From NCBI RefSeq assembly GCF_046774425.1, contig NZ_CP177248.1, positions 434,001-498,000 of the forward strand: a stretch of DNA of 64,000 bases, given 5' to 3'. Under the pieces are notes generated by a model. The model did not search any database. It worked only from the letters and a program-made list of their open reading frames with translations, and had not been told where the DNA came from. The translations under genes were made by a program, and so were the position numbers. The DNA is from Malacoplasma muris (GTDB lineage Bacteria > Bacillota_I > Bacilli_A > Mycoplasmatales > Mycoplasmoidaceae). Shown in pieces: positions 11,662-22,731 of the stretch (the first letter of the stretch is position 1; each line of letters starts with the position of its first letter).

Positions 11662-11663
11662 TT

Positions 11664-11792
11664 ATGCGATGTAGTGATAATAGAATAATTAGAAATAAAA
11701 AATATGCTAATACTATTGAAATAAATAAACATTATTTAGATAGAAAAGCACAAATATATAAAGAGTTAGAATTACTTAAAAATAAAAAATAA
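11664..11792 (+). CDS. possible small protein of 42 residues
   Basis: ATG 11664 lies two bases after the stop of the large acidic gene and the frame runs to TAA 11792, just before the shared terminator. The product is basic and helical (IYKELELLKNKK at the end). The upstream sequence has only a weak AAGAA as a ribosome site. It may be a translationally coupled small protein or chance. No family recognised. Confidence 0.35.
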   Translation: MRCSDNRIIRNKKYANTIEINKHYLDRKAQIYKELELLKNKK

Positions 11793-11808
11793 AATCTCAT
11801 TAATATAA

Positions 11809-11852
11809 AATTCTTCTTATTAATAGTAAAAATTAATAGGAAGAATTTTTTT
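11809..11852 (+). terminator. strong terminator
   Basis: A 16-bp stem (AATTCTTCTTATTAAT with ATTAATAGGAAGAATT, one G-U pair), 7-base loop, then seven T. Confidence 0.9.
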
Positions 11853-11956
11853 ATTTACCTACATTTGCAACAGTAAAAAAAGTGTGCTATTATTCATTAA
11901 CAAATTAAATATAGTATTTGCACTAATTGTTTAATTTTAGAATAAAGGATTGTAAT

Positions 11957-13567
11957 ATGAAGCAAAACAAAAAAATACAATGGTTATTATCTATTCCACT
12001 TTTACTACCATCTACAATTTTATTAACAAATTGTGCTTATAACGATCAAACTAATAATAACAATAATAATGGAAATAATAATAATTCAGAAAATATAAAA
12101 CCACCAGTTATATCTGATAAATTATCAAAAATTAAAATTAATACAAAAAATGGTGATTCTAGTTTTGCTACTGAGAGAAAAGATATTTTTGTAGGAGAAA
12201 ATTATAATACATTTTCCAAACCATCATTTGAATATCAACAATCTACTATTACTTTAGAAGATGAAAATAATAATAAAGTAATTGCAAATTTAGATGCACA
12301 AGTTAAAGTTCGAGGTAATACAACAACACTTTATGACAAAAAACCTTTTAGAATTAAATTTAATGAAAAACAAACAATGTTTGGATTAAATAGTAATTAT
12401 GCTTCAAAAGATTGAGTGCTACTTGCTGATTGATTGGATTGTTCAATGTTAAGAAACAATGTTGGTTTTTATTTAGGGCATTTATTATATAAACCAATTG
12501 GTGAATACTCAAGCGATTTTATGAATGTTGAATTATATATTAATGATCAATATTGAGGAATATATTTACTTTGCGAACAAAATGAAGTTTCTAAAGGTCG
12601 TGTAAACATCAATAAACCAGAAGAAAATTATACTAGTACAGATATTGGTTATTTAGTAGAATATGATACTTATGCTAATTTTGAAAAAGAATTAGAAAAA
12701 TTCCAATTGAATTATAATAACAAAGCTGAATTAACAATAAATGCCACAGATGTAAATAAGAAGACAGTAACTTTTAAAGTTGACGAATATGCAATTAAAA
12801 GTAAAGTGTATTCTCAAGATCAAAAAAATACAATTCAAAATTATTTAGATAATATTTATAAAATTTGTTATGAAGCTTTAATTAATAAAAAATATTTTGA
12901 ATTTAATACTGATAGAACAAATATTGTTGAATCAAAAACAATATTAGATGCTTATACTGCAGTTTCAAATGTGGTTGATATTGACTCTACAGTTGCAATG
13001 ATTATTTTGCAAGAAATAGTATTTGATTATGATGTTGATAATTCTAGTTTTTATATGTATGTTGATTTAAGTCAAAATGGAGACAAAAAACTCCATTTTA
13101 CAGCTCCTTGAGATTTTGACAATGCATTAGGTAACAGAAATGATTATGGTAAAAAAATATTTGCTGATAAATTATATGCTGTTAATTCAGATAATCCATG
13201 AGTTGTATTACTTTATAAGTTAGAAAAAATTCAAAATCAAATAAAACAAAGATGATTAAAATTTAATAGTGATTCAAGTAAAGATAAAATTTTTAATCTT
13301 ATAGATGAATACATGACAAAATATGTTGAATATTATAAACAAAACTATGATAAATGAGGAAACATTGGTCAAAATATTGTAAAAGAATATGATAAATTAT
13401 CAGAAGAAGACAAAAAGAATCCAAACATAGATGGCAATTGAGGCACTTTAAGATACAATAATGAACCAGGTGGAACAATTGATGTTGAAACTCAATCAGG
13501 GGCTGCAGACTATTTAAAAACATGATTAAAAACAAGGTTTGATGTGCTTGATAAAGCTTGACTATAG
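11957..13567 (+). CDS. CotH-kinase family lipoprotein
   Basis: ATG 11957 follows AAAGGAT. The 536-residue protein begins with a lipoprotein signal (LLSIPLLLPSTILLTNC) and an Asn-rich linker. The body matches the CotH family, atypical kinases first known from Bacillus spore coats: KVRGNTTTLYDKKPFRIKF (about residues 116-135), WVLLADWLDCSMLRN, NVELYINDQYWGIYLLCEQ, and the metal-binding PWDFDNALGN (about residue 388). It should act outside the cell, anchored by lipid. Known CotH proteins phosphorylate partner proteins; some family members act on other substrates, so the substrate here is unknown. TGA codons encode Trp throughout. The upstream in-frame codon at 11927 is rejected because the ribosome site lies between it and 11957. 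Confidence 0.88.
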
Positions 13568-13583
13568 ATTATTGTTATTTATT

Positions 13584-13634
13584 AAACATGAATTATACAT
13601 ATGTTTTAATATATATGTTGATTTCATGTTTTTT
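13584..13634 (+). terminator. probable terminator after CotH gene
   Basis: AAACATGAA pairs with TTCATGTTT across a 30-base loop; a T run follows. Confidence 0.5.
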
Positions 13635-13765
13635 ATATTATTAATGCTATAGAGTATTAAATAAAAAAATATTTTTTCAACTTATCTTTTAATTTTAATA
13701 TAATAATCTATGCTACTATTTTTTGAAATTTTAGCATTTTTATAGAAAAGAAAGGTAATTAAAAA

Positions 13766-15295
13766 ATGATTAAGAAAAATATTTTAACTAATCCTGCTGG
13801 ATTAAAACTTGAAAATGATATGTCTTCAATAACACTTGAAGGCAAAGGAAAAACATTTACTTTTTTAGAAGATAAATATCTTGTAGAAAAGTTAGCACAT
13901 TTTGTTAGAGAAAGAATTCCTGAACGTGTAGTTCATGCAAAAGGTGCTGGAGCTTATGGATATTTTGAATGTACAAAAAATATGTCTAAATTTACAAAGG
14001 CTAAAATTTTTACAGAACTTGGCAAAAAAACAGATTTGTTTATAAGATTTAGTACAGTTGGAGGAGAAAAAGGATCAGCTGATTCAGCACGTGATCCAAG
14101 AGGATTTGCAATTAAATTTTATACAGAAGATGGTAATTATGATTTAGTTGGTAATAATACTCCTATATTTTTTATAAGAGATGGTATTAAGTTTCCAGAT
14201 TTTATTCACACTCAAAAAAGAGATCCAAAAACTAATTTAAAAGATCCAAATATGTTTTGAGATTTTCTATCTTTAACACCAGAAACATTACACCAAGTAA
14301 CAATTTTGATGTCAGATCGTGGTACTCCTATGACATATAGACACATGCATGGTTTTAGTAGTCATGCATTTATGTGATATACAGATGAAAAAAATTACTA
14401 TTGAGTTAAGTATCATATTAAATCAAATCAAGGAATTAAAAACTGAGTTCTTGAATCTTCTATTAGAATGGCTGGTGAAAATCCTGATTTTGCTACTCAA
14501 GATTTATTTGAATCAATTGAAAGAAAAGAATTTCCATCATGAACAGTTTATGTTCAAATTATGCATCCAAACGATGTGGATAAATTTGAATATGATCCAT
14601 TTGATGTTACAAAAGTTTGATTTCATGATGAATATCCATTATATGAAATTGGAAAAATTGTGCTTAATAGAAATCCTGTTGATTATTTTGCAGAAGTTGA
14701 ACAAGCAGCATTTAGTCCTGCAAGATTTATTCCAGGTATTAATTCATCTCCAGATAAAATGTTACAAGCAAGATTGTTTAGTTATGAGGATGCACATAGA
14801 TATAGACTTGGAACAAATTATCAACAAATCCCTGTTAATAGTCCAAAGGCTACATGCCCATTTAGTAATCAAAGAGATGGAAGTATGACAGTAAATGGTA
14901 ATTACAATGGAGCTCCAAATTATTATCCATCTACACTTAAAGGTCATGCAATTGTAGATGATTCAAATAAAATTCCTGAAATTATTTTAAACAATAGTAA
15001 AAAAGGAAGATTTACACAAGCGGTTACAGATTATGATTTTGTACAACCTGGATTACTTTTTGATAAAGTTTTAGATAATCCTAAAAAGGAAAGATTAATT
15101 CATAATACTGCATCAACTTTAAAAGATGCTGATATTAATATTCAATATCGTTGAACTTCTTTATGTTATAAAGCAAGTAAACTTTATGGAACTATGTTAA
15201 GTGATAAACTTGGCTTAGATTTAAGTAGAGTTGTTGAATTATCTAACATGTCTCAAGAAGAAAGGGTTAAGAATACATTACCTGTTAATGCTTAA
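13766..15295 (+). CDS. katA: catalase (haem, clade 3-like)
   Basis: A 509-residue monofunctional haem catalase, converting hydrogen peroxide to water and oxygen in the cytoplasm. ATG 13766 follows GAAAGG. Visible active-site features: catalytic His in ERVVHAKGAGAYGYFE (about residue 57), Asn in LVGNNTPIFFIRD, the RFSTVGGEKGS loop, and the haem-ligand Tyr in ARLFSYEDAHRYRLG (about residue 339). Full length with no break; Trp is encoded by TGA, so the gene is adapted to this code. Catalase is unusual in mollicutes, which make peroxide through glycerol metabolism; it is established in M. iowae. The neighbouring IS30 element and truncated surface gene fit acquisition at a variable site, which is inference. 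Confidence 0.97.
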
Positions 15296-15318
15296 TAATT
15301 AAAAAATAATATTGATTG

Positions 15319-15349
15319 AAAAAAGAAATAGTAATTATTTCTTTTTTTT
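15319..15349 (+). terminator. terminator after catalase
   Basis: AAAAAAGAAATA pairs with TATTTCTTTTTT around a 5-base loop, with a continuing T run. Confidence 0.8.
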
Positions 15350-15914
15350 AATCTATAATACATTAGAAGTTTCTATAACAAATTCATTTATTTATTATGA
15401 TACAAATCAAACAATAACACATTCATTTTCAAAAGAATTTAATGTTATTGTTGCAGATGATGATGGTGGTACAACACCACCTGTAGATCCAAATCCACCA
15501 ATAGTTCCAAATCCACCAACAGAACCAGATAAACCAACAGAGTCAGATACTCCTAATAAACCTACAGATAATAAAGATATGATGCTGTCAATTGATACTA
15601 TTAAGAGTATTAGTTCTATTAATGAAAATAACTACAAAACAATTTTAGATATTAATGAAAAATTTAAAAATTGATCTAAAGAAGAACAAAATTATTTTTT
15701 AAATGAGTTACAAAAAAATAATATTGATTTTAATAATCTTGTTATTCAGTCTAATAATTATGCTAATAAAGAAAACTCTTCTTCGACATCAAATTATAAT
15801 TTAGTACTATACATAACTATTCCAATAGCTATTGTTTTAATAGCAGTTATTATTGTTGCTGTTGTTTTAATTAGAAAAAGAAATAAAAAGTCAAATATTA
15901 TAAGAAAAAAATAA
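15350..15914 (+). pseudogene. 3' remnant of a membrane-anchored surface protein
   Basis: An open frame with no plausible start emerges from the catalase terminator. It encodes TNQTITHSFSKEFNVIVADD, a Pro/Thr-rich linker (TTPPVDPNPPIVPNPP), a 100-residue segment, one membrane helix (LVLYITIPIAIVLIAVII) and a basic tail. The same order (beta-like end, DGG, PVDPPNPP linker, C-terminal helix) is seen in the surface protease at 26248-28950. It is best read as the 3' end of a deleted paralogous surface protein. The IS30 element follows directly. Confidence 0.6.
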
Positions 15915-15936
15915 CACTTTTAAAAGTGTTATTTTT
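15907..15936 (+). repeat. left 30-bp target duplication (terminator hairpin)
   Basis: AAAAATAACACTTTT directly followed by its mirror AAAAGTGTTATTTTT, an inverted repeat acting as a terminator for the surface-protein remnant. The identical 30 bases recur at 17117-17146, on the other side of the IS element. Confidence 0.9.
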
Positions 15937-17116
15937 GCTCGATTGAAATATGAAGTGCAACACATATTGTAAAATATATGTGCACTTCATTTTTTTGTTT
16001 ACAAAAATAGACAAAAGAAAAAAGGTGCCCTTATAGTTTTTCATAACAACGAGACACCCACTATGTTATACAACCATTTATCAGAAAAAGAAAGAGCATT
16101 AATTGAATTTATGTTCTACCAAGAAAGAAGATCTTTAAATTCAATTGCAAAAGAATTGAATAGACATAGATCTACAATATCAAGAGAATTAAAAAGAAAT
16201 GAATCTTGTGGAATATATAATTCTAATAATGCTCATAAAAAATATTTAAATAGAAAATGAAATTCTCATGTTTTTTATCTTGATAGATACAAAAGCTTTA
16301 CAGATCTATTTTTAGATAAATTTAGAAAAATAGATCATGGAGTTGAAGCAACTTGTCATTATATTAAAAAAAATTATCCTTGTGTAAAAACACCAAGTTC
16401 TAGACAGGTTTTTAATTGAATAAATTCCAATAGATGAAAATTAAAAAGATCAGATAGACTTAGAAAAGGATATGTAAAAGGAAGAAAAAGACATAAAGGT
16501 ATGTTTTCTAAATTTGATGAAAAATATGTATTTCCTTTTTGAGCTAGACCTTCTAAAATAGAAAAAAGAGAAGAGTATGGACATTTTGAAGCAGATTTAA
16601 TTATTGGAAAAAGAAAAGCTGGATATAGTAATTTGCTAACTCTAGTAGAAAGAGTTACAAGAATGACATATATTATTAAAGTCAAAAATAAAAATTCTTT
16701 TACAATAAATTCAACAATTAAAAAATTAGTTGAACAAAATAATTTAAAAGTAAAAACAATCACAATAGATAACGGAATTGAGTTTAATAAAATAGGAATC
16801 CTTGCCTATTGATTAAATTGCAAAATTTATTATTGTGAACCATATGCTTCATTTCAAAGAGGAAGCAATGAAAATGCTAATGGTATTATTAGAAGATTTT
16901 ATAAAAAAGGAACAGACTTTGATTTATTAACAGATGATGATGTAGTTAGACTACAAAATAGGATAAACTTCATGCCAAGAAAAATGTTTGGTTTTAAATC
17001 AAGTTATGAAATAAATAAACATTATATAGAAAGGTAATAAAAACTCATAACCATTTTATTGGCTATGAGTTATAAGTTGTGCTATTATGATGTTGCACTT
17101 CATATTTCATTCAGGG
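15937..17116 (+). mobile_element. IS30-family insertion sequence (IS1630-like), 1180 bp
   Basis: Bounded by 30-bp direct repeats of a terminator hairpin. Imperfect terminal inverted repeats share TGAAATATGAAGTGCAACA (15944-15962), with the reverse complement at 17091-17109. One complete transposase gene lies inside. An imperfect hairpin (AACTCATA with TATGAGTT, 17042-17070) follows the transposase. IS1630 of M. fermentans is a known IS30-type element that targets and duplicates inverted repeats, exactly as here. Confidence 0.92.
16063..17037 (+). CDS. IS30 family transposase
   Basis: A 324-residue DDE transposase that moves the surrounding element. The N-terminal helix-turn-helix (SLNSIAKELNRHRSTISREL, about residues 25-45) is typical of IS30. 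The catalytic acidic residues are visible as Asp in GHFEADLIIG (about 185), Asp in TITIDNGIEF (about 238), and Glu in GSNENANGIIRRFYKKG (about 275). It is full length with TGA as Trp and has no frameshift, so it may be active. ATG 16063 was chosen because MLYNHLSEKERALI is the usual IS30 start; the upstream ribosome site is weak. Confidence 0.95.
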
Positions 17117-17146
17117 AAAAATAACACTTTTAAAAGTGTTATTTTT
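17117..17146 (-). repeat. right 30-bp target duplication (terminator hairpin)
   Basis: An identical copy of 15907-15936. Because the hairpin is symmetric and has an A run on its left, it can terminate the leftward M29 aminopeptidase gene that ends at 17148. The original site was probably one bidirectional terminator shared by convergent genes. Confidence 0.88.
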
Positions 17147-17147
17147 T

Positions 17148-18371
17148 TTATATTTCTCAATTACCATTTTTGAATATAGTTATTTTTTGATTATCAAAAG
17201 TTGTACCAATTATTTCAAGATCACTACTACCAATCATGAAGTCTACATGGTTTGCAGAATCATTATAATTTACTTTTTCAAAATCCTCTTTTGTCATATT
17301 TTGATAATTTTTAATTGTTGATTTATAAGCCATTCCAAGTGCTAAATGACAACTTGCATTTTCATCATATAAAGTGTTATAGAATAATACATTTGTTTTA
17401 TTTATTGGCGAATCATATGGTACTAATGCAACTTCACCCAAATAACATGATCCAGCATCTGTGTTAATCATAGATTCAAGTGCTTCTTGCCCTTTTGCTG
17501 CTTTTACTGTAGTTGCTTTTCCATTCACAAATTCAATTGAAAAGTCCTCAATTAGATTTCCCTTATAACTTAAAGGTTTTGTTGAATATACTATTCCATT
17601 TGCTCCGTATTTTGCAGGCATTGTAAATATTTCTTCTGTAGGCATATTAGGAACATAATTTATTCCACTCATAGTAGGTTTTGATCCGCTTAATCAAACA
17701 TGATCTTTTTGTAGTTCTAGTTTCAAATCAGTTCCATTACTTGATTTATATTCAAGATAATCAAAATTATAATTATTTAATATATCTCTTTTGTTGTGCA
17801 AGTTTTTAACATGTTCTTGTCAATGAGCAATTGGGTCTCTATGATTTAATCTTGTTACTTTAATGATTAATTTTCATAATTCTTTAAATGCTTCTTTATC
17901 ATCTAAATTAGGAAATATTTTTTTAGCTCATTTAATTGAAGGAATACCAACAATTGTTCATTGATATTTTCCATCTCTTTGGTCTATAAATGGTTTAATT
18001 TTTGGATAAATACTCATTTGCATTTCTGATAGTTTTTTAATATCAATTCCTTCTAAAAAATCTGGTGATTCATCAATAATATGTATTAAACATGGTAATT
18101 TTTCTACATTATATTCTCACTTTTTTATTTGTCATTCAGGAAATTCTTTTAAGTCTTCAACGTCCATATTTAAATAGTTTAATCTAGACTGCTCTTCATT
18201 GTTTCATTCCACTGATACTTTTCTAGCACCATTTTCATATGCTGTTTTTGTTACCTGATTAACAAATTTTGGACTATTTGTAGATGCATAAATAATTACA
18301 TCTTGATTTGGTTGTAAGTTAATTCCAACTTTTATGATTAACTCTGCATATTTTTTATATAGTTCTTTCAT
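17148..18371 (-). CDS. M29 family metallo-aminopeptidase
   Basis: On the minus strand, ATG 18369-18371 follows AATAAGGAGAACATATAGAT, a strong ribosome site. The 407-residue product matches the thermophilic aminopeptidase (M29, AmpS/PepS) family: MKELYKKYAELIIKVGINLQ at the start, EWNNEEQSRLNYL in the first domain, then the metal-binding region with MPTEEIFTMP (Glu ligands, about residue 247), ESMINTDAGSCYLGEVALV, FYNTLYDENASCHLALG, NHVDFMIGS and a C-terminal IFKNGNWEI. It releases N-terminal residues from peptides in the cytoplasm, useful in an organism dependent on host peptides. Trp is mostly TGA. It ends two bases from the right IS target repeat. Confidence 0.92.
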
Positions 18372-18738
18372 ATCTATATGTTCTCCTTATTATACATATA
18401 AAGTATTTTAATATAAACAATATGGTTTTATAGATAAGAAATCATTTTACAAATCACTAATTGTCTTATAACAATTTAATATTATTTGCTATTTTTATTG
18501 TAGAATAAGTTATATTGTTTTATGATAGTGAGCGTAAATAATATTATGATTACTAAAGAATTAAAAAATCAAATTTTACTAAACAATATATATATATATA
18601 TATAACAGTTTAGTCTTTAATAATATATATATATATATATATATAGACATATTAATTTAATATTAACTTTATTGTTATTTATATGTTTTTATATCAATAA
18701 AAACAGAAATATTGTTTTGAAAAAAGAGGTTATTTAAA
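18372..18738. other. intergenic region with two TA microsatellites
   Basis: It separates the divergent aminopeptidase and glycosyltransferase genes. A 19-codon open frame from ATG 18546 (MITKELKNQILLNN) dies in the first TA run. Apart from the TA tracts and the promoter elements expected of two divergent genes, nothing was recognised. Confidence 0.5.
18587..18644. repeat. paired (TA)9 and (AT)11 tracts
   Basis: 18587-18604 is (TA)9 and 18623-18644 is (AT)11. The first is bracketed by ACTAAAC and GTTTAGT, so it can extrude as a hairpin. Such tracts change length by slippage; these lie about 100 bases upstream of the glycosyltransferase start. Confidence 0.85.
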
Positions 18739-20391
18739 ATGAAAAATAACCATTTTTTTAGTTCAAGAAAAAAATATAATGATATAAAGTACATTGTTTT
18801 TTATGTATTTTTAACAATTTGTTGAATTGTAATAATTGCTTTGTGTTCTTACTTTTTTCTTGTAAGGCAATTTTACAAAGCTGATTTATCATTGTCACCA
18901 GTTATTGTAAAAATAATAATGATTTTAAATTTTTTATTTTTATCTCTATTATATTGTGATGGATTTAAGAATTTTTGTTTTGTTGTTATGTATTATATAT
19001 CATATGCAAAAAAACAAATATTGCCAAAAAATGATTATATAAATGAGATATATAAAACCAATAAAATAATTTCTAAGAAAGCAGATATTCCTAAAGTTTT
19101 GCTTCTGTATACAACAAGAAATGATTTTGATGAAAATTCTTTATTATGCTCTATGAATCAGGAATATGAAAACTATAGTGTATACATACTTGATGATTCA
19201 AATGATAAAAGTTATATTGAAAAAATCAATAATTTTGTTAAAAAATTTGAATCTGGTGTTTATTTAATAAGAAGAAATAATAATAAAGGATTTAAAGCTG
19301 GAAATATAAATAATTTTTTAAAAAATTATAAAAATTATGATTATTTTGTTTTATTAGATTCTGATGAAATCATTCCAAAAGATTTTATTAGTAAATCATT
19401 AATGTATTTTAAAGGCAATAAAAATATAGGAATAGTTCAAGCAAATCATACATCAAATAGATATACAAATAGTTTTGAAAAATCAGGAGCAATAGGTGTT
19501 TTTTCTGGTGCTTCTACTTCATTAACAATGAGAGAAATTTTTGGTATACCTACTTTATATGGACATGGAGCAATAATATCAAAAGAATGTTATGAAGATG
19601 TTGGAGGGTTTCCTGAAATAGTATCAGAAGATATAGGGTTTTTAATAGATGCACTTTATATAGGATATGAAATTGCATTCGCAAAAAATATAATATGTGA
19701 TGAAAAATTCCCAATAGATTATTTATCATTCAAAAAAAGAAGCATAAAGTGAACCCAAGGAAATTGTGAATTATTTAAGAAAAAGTGAAAAAAAATAATT
19801 AAACTTCCACAACCATTTTGAAAAAAATTGGATTTGTGGATGAACATCACATCTGTTTCTTTTTCTGTAATGTCCTTTTTTGTCATAACATTAAACTTTA
19901 CAATATTGTATCCTTTAAATTTTTCCTATGATTTTTTTCCTATATGAATTGTATTTATTGTAATTTTTATGATAGTTCCCTTTTTAAATCAAATTTTGTA
20001 CTTTATATTAATAGACAAAAAAAGATGATGATTATTTATTAGAGTGATAATCTTTAACTATTTTTTATTTCCTTCTTTGTTGATAACATCATGTGCTACT
20101 GTTATATTTTCAATTTTTGGAAAAAAAGCAAAATTTATTGTTACTCCTAAAAACTCTAAAAAGTATTCGTTAAAGGATGCTATTAAATATAGTTGACTAG
20201 AATTGATTTTTGCTGTTGCTTTAATTATATTTTTCATTTTTACATATATTTATATTCCTAACATTAAAAATATTAATTTTATTTGACTATTTCTTGTGAT
20301 ACTACCAATGATTTCATCACCTTTATTGATTCTTATGAGCAATAAAAAAATTTATAAAATAATAAGAAAAGAGAAAAAATATGAAAGTTAG
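18739..20391 (+). CDS. membrane glycosyltransferase, family 2 (cellulose-synthase-like)
   Basis: ATG 18739 follows AAAAGAGGTTATTTAAA. The 550-residue protein has two N-terminal membrane helices (about 20-72), a GT2 catalytic domain (about 110-350), and four or more C-terminal helices. Catalytic signatures: LLYTTRNDFDENSL, ILDDSND, FVLLDSDE (nucleotide-sugar Asp, about residue 212), VSEDIGF (base Asp, about 300) and KRSIKWTQGN in the position of the QxxRW acceptor motif. It should transfer a sugar from a nucleotide donor at the membrane to a glycolipid or polysaccharide. It overlaps galU by 11 bases, implying coupled translation and UDP-glucose as donor (inference). TGA encodes Trp. Confidence 0.88.
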
Positions 20392-21253
20392 AAAGGCTAT
20401 AATACCAGCTGCTGGATTAGGAACAAGATTTTTGCCTATAACAAAATCTGTTCCTAAAGAAATGTTACCAATAATAGATAAACCTACAATTCAATTTATA
20501 GTAGAAGATGCTGTAAAGTCTGGAATTGAAGATATATTAATAATTATTTCTTCATCTAAGAGTTCAATTTTAAATTACTTTGACTACAGTTTCCAACTAG
20601 AAGAAAATTTAAAGAACAAAAGTAAATTTAAAGATATTTATAAGATTAAAGAAATAGCAGATATTGCTAATGTTCAATTTATCATTCAAAAAAAGCCATT
20701 AGGTTTAGGTGATGCTATAATGATGGGTAAAAATTTTGTTAATAATGAACCATTTGCTATTTTATTAGGAGATGATATTTTGATTAATGATCATAACCCA
20801 ACTTTAAAACAATGTATTGATATTTATAATCGGACTAAAAGTAGTGTATTAGGAGTTCAATATGTAAATGATTCTGATGTAAATAAATATGGAATAATAG
20901 GAATTAAAAAGAATATTTTAAATTCTGTTTTTGAAGTTAGCTCTGTTATTGAAAAACCATCAATTAAAGATAAACCATCAAATTATGCAATTATAGGTAG
21001 ATATGTATTTAATCCTGAAATTTTTGATGAAATTAGTAAAGTAAATGTAGATAGTACAGGAGAAATACAATTAACTCCTGCTATTAATTCATTATTATCT
21101 AAACAAAAAGTATATTCTAAAAATATAGAAGGCAAAAGATATGATATAGGATCTAAATTGGGATTTATTAAAGCTGTTATTGACTTTGGAATGGATCATG
21201 ATGAAATAAAGCATGAGTTAAAAGAATATTTAAAATCTATCAATGATATTTAA
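20381..21253 (+). CDS. galU: UTP-glucose-1-phosphate uridylyltransferase
   Basis: GalU makes UDP-glucose from UTP and glucose-1-phosphate. The 290-residue protein has the family's normal length and motifs: KAIIPAAGLGTRFLPITKSV at the nucleotide-binding N-terminus, PKEMLPIIDKP, the QKKPLGLGDAIM loop, and FAILLGDDI with the metal-binding Asp (about residue 131). ATG 20381 lies inside the last codons of the glycosyltransferase gene. The upstream ribosome site is weak (GAGAAAA), so coupling is likely. Product supply for the neighbouring glycosyltransferase is the obvious role. Confidence 0.96.
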   Translation: MKVRKAIIPAAGLGTRFLPITKSVPKEMLPIIDKPTIQFIVEDAVKSGIEDILIIISSSKSSILNYFDYSFQLEENLKNKSKFKDIYKIKEIADIANVQFIIQKKPLGLGDAIMMGKNFVNNEPFAILLGDDILINDHNPTLKQCIDIYNRTKSSVLGVQYVNDSDVNKYGIIGIKKNILNSVFEVSSVIEKPSIKDKPSNYAIIGRYVFNPEIFDEISKVNVDSTGEIQLTPAINSLLSKQKVYSKNIEGKRYDIGSKLGFIKAVIDFGMDHDEIKHELKEYLKSINDI

Positions 21254-21369
21254 TTATATTGACTATATTTTAAAATGTTTAATACAATTTGTTTTTTATT
21301 AACTAAATCTCTTTGATAGGATTTATAATTAATTTATTGTTAAAAAGAAATAAAATCATAGGAGAATAT

Positions 21370-22731
21370 ATGAATCTTAATAAAACAACAGATTATGTAT
21401 TATTAAAAGCTGTAGACAAGTCAGAAGAATGTGTTGCAGACAAAAAATTATATGAAACTAAAACTTCAAAATGTGGAAAGGAAATCTACTTTGTTTTAGA
21501 TAGAAATTCTAAAAGATTAGATTTTCCAAGAATTGCTGATTATTTAAAAAGATTTTCAGAAACTTCAAAGAAAAATTTAAATGTTTGTCTTGATAGTTTT
21601 GTAAGTTTTATTAAAGAAGCAGGTCAAACATTTGATATGATTTTGACTGTAGTATCATCAATTTCATTTTATGAAAAACCAACTTTTAGCTTAAAAACAA
21701 AAAAAGAACCAGTTTATGATATAAATTATTTAATTAATGAAGATCATATTGATTTATTTAATGAGGTTGTTGTAATCAAAGAAGCACAACATTTTTGTAG
21801 AACATTACAAGATATGCCAAGTAATTTTTTATATCCAACTGAATTTACTAAACGTGTAAAAGAATTGTTTAGTGATGTTAAAGATAAAGTTAATATTGTT
21901 GAGTTTGATAAGGCAAGAATTAAACAAGAAAAAATGAATTTATTATTAGCTGTTAATGCAGGTAGTATTCGTGAACCAAGATTTATGTATATTGAATACA
22001 AAAACAATCCAGAATCTGATGAATATTATGGTTATGTTGGTAAAGGTATAACATTTGATGCTGGTGGAATGAATATAAAAACTGCAAATCATATGAGATG
22101 AATGAAGTTTGATATGTCAGGAGCAGCAACAGTTGTTTCTACTCTTTATGCATTAGCAAAAAATAATGTTAAAACAAATGTAGTTGCTGTTGTTTGTTTA
22201 ACAGAAAATTTAGTTAGTCCAACTTCTGTAAGACCAGATGATGTTATCATATCTCACAGTGGTAAAACTGTTGAAATAGATAATACAGATGCTGAAGGAA
22301 GATTAGTGTTAGCTGATGGACTGTCATTTGCGGCAAGAAATTTAAAAGTTACAAAGCTTGTTGATGTTGCAACATTAACTGGTGCTATGTTATATGCTTT
22401 AGGAGATACTTATACAGGTGTATGAAGTACATGTACTTGCCAATGAAAAACTTTTGAAGAAATAGCATATAAATCTGGTGAATATGTGTGAAGATTACCA
22501 CTTCATGAAGACTTTTTAAAACCTTTAGAATCAAATATTGCAGATATTGCAAACTCAGTTAGTGATCCACGTGCTGGTAGTTCTCGTGCTGCATGTTTCT
22601 TGAAAGAATTTACTAATGATTTACCATACATTCACCTAGATATTGCAATTACAGCAGATGTAAAGCATATTGGACATGGTACAATGGTAAGAACATTATA
22701 TAATTATGCAAAAAATCAAAACTTCAACTAA
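21370..22731 (+). CDS. pepA: leucyl aminopeptidase (M17)
   Basis: ATG 21370 follows ATAGGAGAATAT. The 453-residue cytosolic zinc/manganese aminopeptidase shows the M17 signatures: VGKGITFDAGGMNIKT (metal Lys and Asp, about residue 228), MKFDMSGAATVVSTLYAL, and the diagnostic NTDAEGRLVLADGL (about residue 305) followed by DVATLTGAMLYALGDTYTGV. It cleaves N-terminal residues from oligopeptides. TGA encodes Trp at several sites. The 3' end overlaps the next small gene by 26 bases, so the two are probably co-transcribed. Confidence 0.96.

Noticed and set aside
14349..14888. Second long frame inside the catalase gene
   Set aside because: A plus-one shadow of the catalase frame with low-complexity Leu/Ile translation and no family match.
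18546..18605. Small frame beginning MITKELKNQ before the TA run
   Set aside because: Nineteen codons, no ribosome site, ending in the microsatellite. Too short to call, though it could be a broken gene start.
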